This document shows positions 36,574 to 44,294 of a DNA stretch of 64,000 bases, one piece after another. This DNA comes from Sedimentitalea sp039941015 (GTDB lineage Bacteria > Pseudomonadota > Alphaproteobacteria > Rhodobacterales > Rhodobacteraceae). Each line of letters starts with the position of its first letter. Positions within the stretch are counted from its first letter, which is position 1. A program made the position numbers and the translations under genes. The notes beneath the pieces were generated by a model that searched no databases, had not been told where the DNA came from, and saw only the letters and a list, made by a program, of their open reading frames with translations. The DNA lies in assembly GCF_039941015.1 (NCBI RefSeq), contig NZ_JBDVFI010000032.1; one strand, given 5' to 3'.

Positions 36574-37263
36574 TCAGTATCCGGTTCCGCGGACCACGAC
36601 AACAAAGGTTTTGGCGATGATTTTGCAATCATTTGCGAATGTCATGTTGTAGAAATACTTGTCATCGTAACGCGCCCGGTCGGAAAAGGCGCTTTCGTTA
36701 CGCTCTGTCACCTGCCACAGGCCGGAAATACCGGGGCGCATCCAGTAGTATGCACGACCGGGGTACATGTTTTCCTGCTCGATCATCATGGGCCGGGGAC
36801 CAATAAGAGCCATATCACCCAAGAATACATTGATCAGCTGGGGCAATTCATCGAGCGAACACTTGCGCAGATACGCGCCAATCCGGGTGACGCGCGGGTC
36901 ATGACGCAGTTTCTGGCTGCGATTCCATTCGGCCAACGCCTGAGGATGCTCTGACAGGTATTCGGCCAGACGCTGATCGGCATTCGGCACCATCGTGCGG
37001 AATTTGTACATGTTAAAGAGGCGGCCATTCTTTCCGATCCGTTTCTGGATGTAGATCGGAGAGCCTCCGTCAAGCGCCACGAGAAAGGCGGTCAGCAGCA
37101 TCAGGGGCACGGTGACCGGAGCGGTCAACAGAATGACAACCAAGTCACAGACGCGCTTTCCAAGACCTGTATAAAGGTCCAGTTTGCGACCGCTTGTCGA
37201 TGGAACGATATCGGAAAGTGACACTCCTTGAAGGCGTGTCGGATCATTAATTGGAAAAGTCAT
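36574..37263 (-). CDS. Undecaprenyl-phosphate sugar transferase (ExoY/WbaP C-terminal type)
   Basis: 229 residues from the ATG at 37263; an ATG ten codons upstream is also possible and neither has a strong Shine-Dalgarno sequence. One membrane segment (about 38-60) precedes the catalytic part with KRVCDLVV, RIGKNGRLFNMYKFRTM, RKCSLDELPQLINVFLGDM, LIGPRP, and MRPGISGLWQV. It transfers the first sugar-1-phosphate to the lipid carrier, starting an exopolysaccharide unit. It is upstream of the PrsT-like gene and probably co-transcribed with it. No other glycosyltransferase is in the window. Confidence 0.93.
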   Translation of the reverse strand: MTFPINDPTRLQGVSLSDIVPSTSGRKLDLYTGLGKRVCDLVVILLTAPVTVPLMLLTAFLVALDGGSPIYIQKRIGKNGRLFNMYKFRTMVPNADQRLAEYLSEHPQALAEWNRSQKLRHDPRVTRIGAYLRKCSLDELPQLINVFLGDMALIGPRPMMIEQENMYPGRAYYWMRPGISGLWQVTERNESAFSDRARYDDKYFYNMTFANDCKIIAKTFVVVVRGTGY

Positions 37264-37884
37264 CTTACACTCACTTAAAATTAACAAGTTCATTGGTTAC
37301 AAGACGCGGTCCAAAACGACCGCAACAGCTACACTAGCAATGCTCTACAACTTAGCGAAAATTTGCGCATAAACAACCGCTTTCTCAACTACCTTAAGTT
37401 GTAGATTTTAGTTAAGTAATTGATAAATAGTAAATATATTGAATTTTACGGCTCGATAAAATAAGCGAGAGTTAGCCAAACACCTGTATAAACGGCTTTT
37501 GCGGGCTCGCGATACTGAGGCGATTGGACGTTACGTCACCCAGTGTCGCCACAATTTGGGCACATACCTTTCATTGTTTCGATTTAGTTGACCATCATAA
37601 CAACTGTACCCGGATGAGAAACCGGTGCTGAGTCGGTCATCTGCGCGTCGTCGGAGGCCGAAATTTGCTTGTTTGCGGCAGTTCCGCCGCGCGCTAACCA
37701 CATTTTCCCACCGTTCCGGCGGGCAAATCGATCAAGGGTAAGGCACAACGTGTTGATTGAAGTCGCAGATGGGTCTCTTGTTTTAGGCATTGGAACGTCC
37801 CAAGTGTGTCTGGTGTTAACCGGTATCAAGCAAGTCCGGCTGTAGTTTATGAGTAGCAACCCGTTTTCAGGTATTTGACCCAAG
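37264..37884. other. 621-bp AT-rich divergent regulatory gap
   Basis: It separates the sugar transferase (minus) from the ATPase (plus). Positions about 37360-37460 are much richer in A and T than the genes on either side. A 6-bp hairpin GCGGTC-CAAAAC-GACCGC lies at 37306-37323, and a 10-bp inverted repeat at 37345-37404. A 99-codon minus-strand frame at 37584-37883 has no protein-like features. The length and composition suggest multiple regulator-binding sites controlling the polysaccharide genes. Confidence 0.6.
37345..37404. repeat. 10-bp inverted repeat, 40-bp spacer (candidate operator pair)
   Basis: CTACAACTTA (37345-37354) and TAAGTTGTAG (37395-37404) are exact inverted copies. A related overlapping half-site, CAACT-N6-AGTTG, occurs within the right-hand copy. 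It lies about 80-140 bp upstream of the sugar transferase start. Two half-sites about five helical turns apart fit looping by a dimeric regulator; this is inference. Confidence 0.5.
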
Positions 37885-38742
37885 ATGACACAATCTTCAT
37901 TTTACCTTGACTATTTCGGCCTGACCGAGCGTCCGTTCACGCTCGTTCCGGACCCCGAGTTCATCTATTGGTCCCCACAGCACCGGCGCGCCTATTCGAT
38001 ACTGGAGTTCGGTATCCTGTCGCACGCGCCTATCACGATGCTGACCGGAGAGGTTGGCGCAGGCAAGACCACGCTGCTGCAAAATCTGCTGAGTCAGATG
38101 GAGGAGGATGTGACCGTTGGCCTTGTATCCAACGCACAGGGAAGCCGCGGTGAACTCTTGCAGTGGGTCCTGAACTCATTGGACATCCCCTTTGACGCAG
38201 AAGACGGATACGTCCAGCATTTTCAGGCGCTTCAGGATTTCTTGATCGGTGAATATGCGCGGGGTAAGCGGGTCGTTTTGGTTTTTGACGAGGCGCAGAA
38301 CGTCTCTCGCGAGGGTCTTGAAGAACTGCGCATGCTGATCAACATCAACTCCAACAAGGATGAATTGGTGCAGCTCATCCTTGTTGGACAGCCCGAGTTG
38401 AGAGATATGGTGCGCCATCCGAGCATGAGCCAGTTGGCCCAGCGTATCTCGTCGAGCTTTCATCTCAACCGGATGAATGCGGATGCCACCCAAGCCTATA
38501 TTCGACACAGAATGAAGGTTGCCGGCGCCGATAGCGATGTGTTCAGCACCGGCGCCTGTACGCTGATCCACGGCGTAACCGGCGGGGTGCCGCGTCTTGT
38601 CAATCAATTGTGCGATTTCGCATTGCTTTACTGCTGGACCGAAGAGGTCAGCAAAGTCGTCACTGCGCCGGTTGTGCAGTCGGTGATTGATGATGGCGTG
38701 TTCTTTTGTGAACGCGGATACGGTTCAGAGGCGCTCGCCTAG
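37885..38742 (+). CDS. ExeA/GspA-like AAA ATPase, PEP-CTERM/XrtA-system type
   Basis: 285 residues. It opens YLDYFGLTERPFTLVPDPEFIYWSPQHRRAYSILEFGI, the hallmark of this family, with Walker A GEVGAGKT (55-62), Walker B VLVFDEAQN and sensor region LVGQPELRDM. There is no C-terminal peptidoglycan-binding domain such as ExeA has, which fits the shorter ATPases of exosortase-linked exopolysaccharide loci. It may energise assembly of the export apparatus. The ATG has no strong Shine-Dalgarno sequence. The VPLPA-CTERM gene downstream is convergent. Confidence 0.88.
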   Translation: MTQSSFYLDYFGLTERPFTLVPDPEFIYWSPQHRRAYSILEFGILSHAPITMLTGEVGAGKTTLLQNLLSQMEEDVTVGLVSNAQGSRGELLQWVLNSLDIPFDAEDGYVQHFQALQDFLIGEYARGKRVVLVFDEAQNVSREGLEELRMLININSNKDELVQLILVGQPELRDMVRHPSMSQLAQRISSSFHLNRMNADATQAYIRHRMKVAGADSDVFSTGACTLIHGVTGGVPRLVNQLCDFALLYCWTEEVSKVVTAPVVQSVIDDGVFFCERGYGSEALA

Positions 38743-38969
38743 AGCGGGCTTCTGAGGGACGGGTTTGCAGAACTCATTTCTCGATTTTTGACCATGTGTC
38801 GCCAGTAGTGCGTTTCCCGGCTCGCATCATCTCATCTGTCTTACCAAGCGCTGAACAAGAGTGGCGTAGGCGAGCTAATTCGGCCCATTGTCCGGCATTG
38901 GTCGGACGGCGTCCGCGAAAACGGAGGCCATATGGCCCCGTGAATTCTTTTATTGGTGCTGCTGAACAG

Positions 38970-39647
38970 TCAGGACGCCTTGCGCCGACGCCGTGCGAGA
39001 CCCAGACCGCCCAATGCGGTGAGCAGCATCATCCCAGCCGCCGGTACCGGAACGGCAGCAACTTGTGTTGCATCAAACGACGTCATGTCATTTGCGTCAT
39101 TGTGGCGGATCATGAATGCCGTGGTCATCGAAAACGGGTCGGTGAGGATTTTGCTCAATGTGTTTTGGCCGGTCTGGAAACCGCTCACCGAACTGTTCAA
39201 AAGAACGCCGCCCGCATCGATGGCTGTATGCTTTGAGAACAGCCTGTTGTTATCATCCACATAGCCCTTGACCATGAGGGACTTGCCAACAGTCGTTGCC
39301 GCCACGTCCAGTTGAACCAATGAGGTGGAGGTCCCGCCAGCGCCGGCGCCAAAGTTGTCCTCGGAAACAAGGATCATGATCGCCCCGACACCGCTTGTCG
39401 TGACCGCGATTGTATTTAGCCGGGATTGTCCTGCCATATCCTGTGGGGTCACTGTGATGTCCCAGGACATGTTGGCGTCGGTGCCGTCTGACTTGGCTCT
39501 GGTCATGTCACCGGTATCCAGAACCCTTTCAAGCAAGACCTTGGGCTTTGAAGCGATGTCGTAAACGCGGATGGTGGCGGCTGACGCCATTGCTGGCAGT
39601 GAAACCAGAACTGCGACCACTCCCAGTGTTTTCAAACCGTTAAACAT
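38970..39647 (-). CDS. VPLPA-CTERM sorting-domain protein
   Basis: 225 residues from the ATG at 39647, which has TAGGA 7 bp upstream. It has a signal peptide (about 1-23, ending MASA) and a beta-rich, Ser/Thr/Asp-containing middle. The C-terminus has the tripartite signal: VPVPAAG, a hydrophobic segment (MMLLTALGGLGLA) and RRRRK. This variant of PEP-CTERM is recognised in Rhodobacterales by a dedicated exosortase, which should cut near the VPxPA motif and release or anchor the protein. No exosortase gene is visible here. The function of the middle region is unknown. Confidence 0.88.
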   Translation of the reverse strand: MFNGLKTLGVVAVLVSLPAMASAATIRVYDIASKPKVLLERVLDTGDMTRAKSDGTDANMSWDITVTPQDMAGQSRLNTIAVTTSGVGAIMILVSEDNFGAGAGGTSTSLVQLDVAATTVGKSLMVKGYVDDNNRLFSKHTAIDAGGVLLNSSVSGFQTGQNTLSKILTDPFSMTTAFMIRHNDANDMTSFDATQVAAVPVPAAGMMLLTALGGLGLARRRRKAS

Positions 39648-39681
39648 AATATTCCTACTTGTTACCAACTTGGGCACTCGA

Positions 39682-39705
39682 TGCGCCTAACACTCACGTG
39701 GCGCA
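39682..39705. repeat. Inverted repeat upstream of the VPLPA-CTERM gene
   Basis: TGCGCC (39682-39687) and GGCGCA (39700-39705) with a 12-bp spacer, about 35 bp upstream of the start codon on the minus strand. It could be an operator or a 5' UTR hairpin. Short arms make chance occurrence possible. Confidence 0.3.
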
Positions 39706-39864
39706 GTCACTTTACAGGGAGATACTTAGTTCAGCTGGGCCCCAAGAGGAATGATGTTCGGTAAACCTTGGTTAAAATCAAAGGTTTTACCCCGGCTTTC
39801 GGAAACTGTAGCGCACGAGATTCCACTTTGTTTCGCAAAGCGGCGCGGAATCGAAGGCTTCGGC

Positions 39865-40542
39865 CTATCGGCCCGGATCCTCTCGGCGCGGAATCACCAG
39901 TGTAGCGGCCAGCCACCCGGTCAGGAAACCGCCCAAATGCGTTTCCCACGCGAGTTGCCCATCCTGAATCGCCCAAAGCAGAACGTTCAAGAGAATCAAA
40001 CCGATGATATCTATGACAAGGGACTTACGGCTGTATCCGCTCTGTGAACTAAAGAACCAATCCTGCCATTTCCATGCGCCCACCAAACCAAAGAGCGCGC
40101 CGGACGCACCGACCATCGGCTGTGCGCTATCGCTGAGCAGGGCGAAACCCAATGCACCGCCAAGGCCCGACAGAACATAGATTGCGGCAAACCACGTCTG
40201 ACCGACCCGCCGAACCACGATATGCCCGACGATAAGGAGCACGATCATGTTGCCTGCCAGATGTGAAAACCCTGTATGCAGGCCCTGATAACTCAGGAAC
40301 ATCAGCCAGGGTTGCGCGGCATAGTTCGGTTGCCAGTTGTCGAGTAATCCAACCCAGAAAGCGCCGTTTTCATAGGCAATTCCACGCCAGCGCGTGGTGC
40401 CGATCAGGCCAAGATCGCTGGCCTCCAGAAGAAACTCGATGAAACAGGTGATGACAACGATGCAAATCACAACGGGTGCTGGCCGCCATGACCTTTCGGG
40501 CTGGCGGCTAGATCGAATCGCGGTCTCATCCTGCCCGTTCAT
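39865..40542 (-). CDS. Rhomboid family intramembrane serine protease
   Basis: 225 residues with six likely membrane segments. The catalytic Ser lies in GASGALFG (S147) and His in WETHLGGF (H202), with HLAGNM near residue 94 as in bacterial rhomboids. The start has AAAAGG 5 bp upstream. Rhomboids cut transmembrane substrates within the bilayer. It is adjacent to a C-terminally anchored sorting protein on the same strand, which is suggestive because the GlyGly-CTERM system uses a rhomboid-type sortase. However, this protein looks like a general rhomboid rather than a rhombosortase. Confidence 0.92.
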   Translation of the reverse strand: MNGQDETAIRSSRQPERSWRPAPVVICIVVITCFIEFLLEASDLGLIGTTRWRGIAYENGAFWVGLLDNWQPNYAAQPWLMFLSYQGLHTGFSHLAGNMIVLLIVGHIVVRRVGQTWFAAIYVLSGLGGALGFALLSDSAQPMVGASGALFGLVGAWKWQDWFFSSQSGYSRKSLVIDIIGLILLNVLLWAIQDGQLAWETHLGGFLTGWLAATLVIPRREDPGR

Positions 40543-40746
40543 TGCCTTTTTGTGCCGTGCAGTTGCAGGAACAACAAGGGGCAGCAGGTGAACAGCGATG
40601 TGCCGTCAGACGGATCAGGACCTGTACCGGAAGAGGAAACATCGGTGTTTGGCAGAACCCCTGAACGCGGCACGTGATCGAGGGCTTCACCTTGCGAGCA
40701 TTGCACGGCAGACTGACATCGTGATGAGTATCGAGGATCCAGGGTC

Positions 40747-42405
40747 ATGATCAGAACAACTCTGCAACGCAACAAATCCAATTGTGTTGGCCAAGCCGCG
40801 AGCCGGGACGCATCCGGCCTTCTGAGAAGGGTGCGCCGGTTGCTTCGGCCAGCAGTGGTCGTACTTGGTGTCTGGGGGGCGGGCGGACATGCGGCTGAAC
40901 TGACCCTGACGCTGAAAGATCTGACCAGCTTTGGAAGCGGGCCAAAGATCGCCCAGAACATCACGGGTTTGCCCGCCGACCCGGCGCTGCCCGCTGTTGA
41001 TCCGGTGGACGAGAGCGGCGCGGCGCAACAATTGCGCGGCCTCGTGGCGCGCGGGGTATCGCAGGGCTTTGACCGGATTTTGTATGACAACCGGGATCGA
41101 GGCCATTCGACGTTGGCGCCTTCAAGGTTCCCAAACCTGACGTTTCTCAAATATGCCCCAGAACTTGTCAGCGGCGGTGCCGACTATGGTTTGGCGGGAC
41201 CGATTCTTGTTCCGTCTTTGGTTTTTGGGAACTCGTCGACGGCGATGACCTCAGGTCTGCATGCGCGGAGTTTGGTCAGACACGTCATGACCGCACCCGG
41301 TGGTGCGGCGCGTGCCTATCGGGACTATGTGTCAAACAGCCTCTATATGTATCCGGAGCATCGCGACCACGATGCTCTCGATCTGTATCCCGCAAACTGG
41401 CCCTATACCACGGTGAGCCAGGGATCGTCTGGTTCTGATTATCCATTCATGGATGCCACCGCCATGACGCTGGCGTCCTTTCCTGCCGACACGCGCGCGG
41501 CGCTGGAGGAAAACGGGCTGATTGCTCCGACCGTACAGATGATCATGCGGCGTAACCTGAAAGGGGTCAGAACCCAGGCCAACTACCTGTCTGCGATTGC
41601 GCATCCCACGGTTTTTGCCTGGGAAAGGCTTCAGCCTGAACGCATGATCGGGCAGGCCGCCGCGATGCGTCCTGAAGACATTCCGCCCATCGTCCGGCTT
41701 AAGGTCGTAGAGGAGGATTTTGTTCAGAGTACAGGGTTGGCCGGGCTGGACGAGCATCTGTTCACGACCCCATCGGCAATCGCGCGCATCTGGCGTGGGT
41801 TTGCGTGGGAACGTCAGATGGTCGTGAGTACCGCGCCAACCGTTGACCCCAATGGTCATGTGTTGCGATTTGACTGGGTGTTGTTGCGCGGTGACCCGAC
41901 GCGGGTTCGGATCGAACCGCAGGGTCCGGATGGGAAAACGGCGCGGATCACGGTCAACTGGCATGATGCCTTCGTTCTTCCGCCTCGCAACGGTACGGAC
42001 GGAGAGGCGCTGGAAACATCGCGGGTCGATATCGGTGTTTTTGCGTGGAACGGACGGTCAGATAGCGCACCGGCGATCATTTCCATCAGTTTTCCGACCC
42101 ATCAGCTCCGAACCTATGAAGCGCCCGCAGAAGGATCCGCGCGACTTGTTAGTATAGACTATGACGCACAGGGGCGAGGCGCGCCCTATGATCCACGGTT
42201 GCATTGGTCAGCACCTTGGGTTGATCGTTTCAACTATGCTGCGGACGGAACGCTACATGGGTGGACCCGGACAACCGGGGAAGCGCAGGAAGATTTTGAT
42301 GCAGCCGGGCAGCCCGCAGATGGTAGCGGTGCAACCTATCAGCTTGTACTGACACCAGAGGAGCCGCCGTTGCTCAGTTTGGTGCGCGAGGATCCTGAAA
42401 ACTAG
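40747..42405 (+). CDS. Exported protein of unknown function, 552 residues
   Basis: I do not recognise this family. The start at 40747 has a GAGG/AGGG site upstream. The N-terminus is polar and basic for about 35 residues, then hydrophobic (PAVVVLGVWGAGGHA), consistent with an extended signal peptide. The mature part starts ELTLTLKDLT and has segments such as RILYDNRDRGHS, a PEHRDHDALDLYPANWPY block rich in His/Asp/Tyr, YPFMDATAMTLASFP, and a beta-rich C-terminal third (VLLRGDPTRVRIEPQGPDGKTARITVNW). His and Asp clusters could bind metal. It lies beside the VPLPA locus but has no sorting signal of its own. Confidence 0.7.
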   Translation: MIRTTLQRNKSNCVGQAASRDASGLLRRVRRLLRPAVVVLGVWGAGGHAAELTLTLKDLTSFGSGPKIAQNITGLPADPALPAVDPVDESGAAQQLRGLVARGVSQGFDRILYDNRDRGHSTLAPSRFPNLTFLKYAPELVSGGADYGLAGPILVPSLVFGNSSTAMTSGLHARSLVRHVMTAPGGAARAYRDYVSNSLYMYPEHRDHDALDLYPANWPYTTVSQGSSGSDYPFMDATAMTLASFPADTRAALEENGLIAPTVQMIMRRNLKGVRTQANYLSAIAHPTVFAWERLQPERMIGQAAAMRPEDIPPIVRLKVVEEDFVQSTGLAGLDEHLFTTPSAIARIWRGFAWERQMVVSTAPTVDPNGHVLRFDWVLLRGDPTRVRIEPQGPDGKTARITVNWHDAFVLPPRNGTDGEALETSRVDIGVFAWNGRSDSAPAIISISFPTHQLRTYEAPAEGSARLVSIDYDAQGRGAPYDPRLHWSAPWVDRFNYAADGTLHGWTRTTGEAQEDFDAAGQPADGSGATYQLVLTPEEPPLLSLVREDPEN

Positions 42406-42424
42406 CTTAACGAATTGCCACGGC

Positions 42425-43132
42425 TTAGTTTTTCCCGCCGCTGCTGGCGCGCTTTGAATCCAGAACCTGAACGTCCCGATTGGCCCGTGCCAGATCGTCT
42501 GAGGTGGTGATCTTGTAATTTTGCTCCGCGCCCCTGACAAACGTCACATCAAGACCCGCCTCTTTGGCAACGGCAACATCGTCAGCCGCGTTCCCGTCAT
42601 GATTGCGATGGGCGTTCAGGATTTTGGCGAATGAGAACCCCTGGGGCGTCTGAGCGCGCCACACGCCGTCTCGGGGTACCGGAGTCACCGCCGCGCCGTC
42701 CTTCGATGTCCAAAGCGCATCCACAAGGGGCAGGGCTGCACAGGCGCCGTTGCTGTGGCGCAAGGCATCGATCACGTCGAATATCACCGATGTCGGTAGA
42801 AACGGACGGGCGGCGTCGTGGATCAACACACATTCCGGATCATAGGGGGCGAGCCTTTCCAGCCCGCAGCGCACTGACTTTGCCCGCGTCTCGGCGCCAT
42901 CGACGGCAGGCAAGAGGCGTGCATCCTGCAGCCCGTCCAGCGCGTCCGAACACAAAGGACGATCATCAGGATGGATCACCGGAATGATCCAGCGCACGGC
43001 ATTGAGCGCCAGAAATGTCTCTGCGACACGGCGCAGCGAGCAGGCATCGCCAAGCGGAATATACTGCTTGGGTATCTCGGCACCCAGCCTGCGCCCCCGT
43101 CCGGCGGCAACGATTACGACTGCAACTGTCAT
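42425..43132 (-). CDS. ispD: 2-C-methyl-D-erythritol 4-phosphate cytidylyltransferase
   Basis: 235 residues. It starts MTVAVVIVAAGRGRRLGAEIPKQYIPLG, the cytidylyltransferase loop, with VLIHDAARPFL, a Thr/Asp-containing APQTPQGF-like segment (WRAQTPQGFSFAKI) and NYKITTSDDLARA near the end. It is the third step of the MEP isoprenoid pathway. It is monofunctional; no IspF domain is attached, unlike the IspDF fusions of many other alphaproteobacteria. It overlaps the phosphatase gene by ATGA, placing it at the end of the hisD-side cluster. Confidence 0.95.
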   Translation of the reverse strand: MTVAVVIVAAGRGRRLGAEIPKQYIPLGDACSLRRVAETFLALNAVRWIIPVIHPDDRPLCSDALDGLQDARLLPAVDGAETRAKSVRCGLERLAPYDPECVLIHDAARPFLPTSVIFDVIDALRHSNGACAALPLVDALWTSKDGAAVTPVPRDGVWRAQTPQGFSFAKILNAHRNHDGNAADDVAVAKEAGLDVTFVRGAEQNYKITTSDDLARANRDVQVLDSKRASSGGKN

Positions 43133-43587
43133 GCCGTTTCCACCGGTGGGCCCCAGCGGTCTTTGAGGTGGCCGACGATCTGATCTCGGGTCTGCCGATA
43201 GCTGGCCAGCTTGGTGTCGCGGGTTTCACCCAGACCGGTCGGATCAAGGATCGGCCAGTATTCTACCGTCAGGTGAAAGTAACGCGTCAACTCCAGCGCG
43301 CGCCGCTGGCTGGCAGGAGAGAGAGCAACCACCAGATCAAACGACGACAAGTCATCGCCCCATCGCTCCATCTCGTCAAAGCTGCGCGAGCGGTGCCGCG
43401 ACAGTTCGACATTGATTTCTTCGCACACGGCGATGGCAAAGCCGTCAATCTCCATGTCGTTATTGACGCCGACGGACTGCACATAGGTGTCGCTGCCATA
43501 GAACTTCTTCATGATCCCCTCGGCCATGGGCGAGCGGACAGCGTTATGATCGCAGCAAAAAAGGATCGACTGGGGCAGTGGCAGCAC
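43129..43587 (-). CDS. Low-molecular-weight phosphotyrosine phosphatase family protein
   Basis: 152 residues. The P-loop CX5R is C12-DHNAV-R18 followed by SPMAEG, typical of the LMW-PTP/arsenate-reductase fold. A likely general-acid Asp lies in WPILDPTG. In alphaproteobacteria this gene usually follows UPF0262 after hisD; the same is true here, 2 bp after the UPF0262 stop. Its substrates are not established. Confidence 0.92.
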   Translation of the reverse strand: MLPLPQSILFCCDHNAVRSPMAEGIMKKFYGSDTYVQSVGVNNDMEIDGFAIAVCEEINVELSRHRSRSFDEMERWGDDLSSFDLVVALSPASQRRALELTRYFHLTVEYWPILDPTGLGETRDTKLASYRQTRDQIVGHLKDRWGPPVETA

Positions 43588-43589
43588 CC

Positions 43590-44069
43590 CTAGCCTCCGA
43601 AATGCAGAATGGAAATCAGGGTGAACAGGCGGCGTGCGGTATCAGTATCGATCTCGGCCTTGCCTTCGAGCCGTTCCTGAAGAACGCGGCTGCCTTCATC
43701 GTGAATGCCGCGCCGGGCCATATCGATTGTTTCGATTTGACCTGGTGGCATGGTCTTGACCGCATCATAGTAGCTTTTGCAGATCTGGTAATAGTCCTTG
43801 ACCACTTGCCGAAAAGGTCCAAGCGACAGATGGAATTCTGCAGCAAGCTGGTCTTGTTCGGTGCGCACGTCAAAGACAAGGCGCTTGTCGCGGATCGACA
43901 GGTTCAGGTTATACGGGCCGTCGGGCACCAGCCGGTCGTCGCGTTTGGGCAAGGCAAAGCTGTTTCCCTCAAGCAAGTCGAACATGGCGACCTTGCGCTC
44001 TTGTTCGATCTCGGGCGTGGGCGCTGGCAGATTGGCATCATCCAGCGCGATATGGGCAATGTGACTCAT
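43590..44069 (-). CDS. UPF0262 family protein
   Basis: 159 residues from the ATG at 44069. Family text includes ERKVAMFDLLEGNSF, DGPYNLNLSIRDKRLVFDV, FRQVVKDYYQICKSYYDAVKTMPP and ETIDMARRGIHDEGS. It is a conserved cytosolic protein of alphaproteobacteria without an assigned function, regularly linked with hisD and a LMW phosphatase, as here. A 225-bp gap upstream separates it from hisD, so it may have its own promoter. Confidence 0.93.
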   Translation of the reverse strand: MSHIAHIALDDANLPAPTPEIEQERKVAMFDLLEGNSFALPKRDDRLVPDGPYNLNLSIRDKRLVFDVRTEQDQLAAEFHLSLGPFRQVVKDYYQICKSYYDAVKTMPPGQIETIDMARRGIHDEGSRVLQERLEGKAEIDTDTARRLFTLISILHFGG

Positions 44070-44294
44070 CCTGGCCTGTCCTTTGTCGATTTCGACAGGA
44101 TTAGCTTGATCGCGCGACCGCCGCAATCCATGGCGCCGCGTGGACGCTTCGACGACGGCGGCGAATTGTGGAATTTGCAGTGTAATCGACCCATCGGAGA
44201 GAAATGTGCCGCAATAGGGTCAAATCGCTTAGTCAAAGATCTGGCGCGCCTCTCGGCCGATCGCCTGAAAGCAATGACGGCTTGCTCAGGGTCT

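Noticed and set aside
37584..37883. 99-codon minus-strand open frame in the AT-rich gap
   Set aside because: No ribosome-binding site, no hydrophobic or domain pattern, and it lies in a probable control region.
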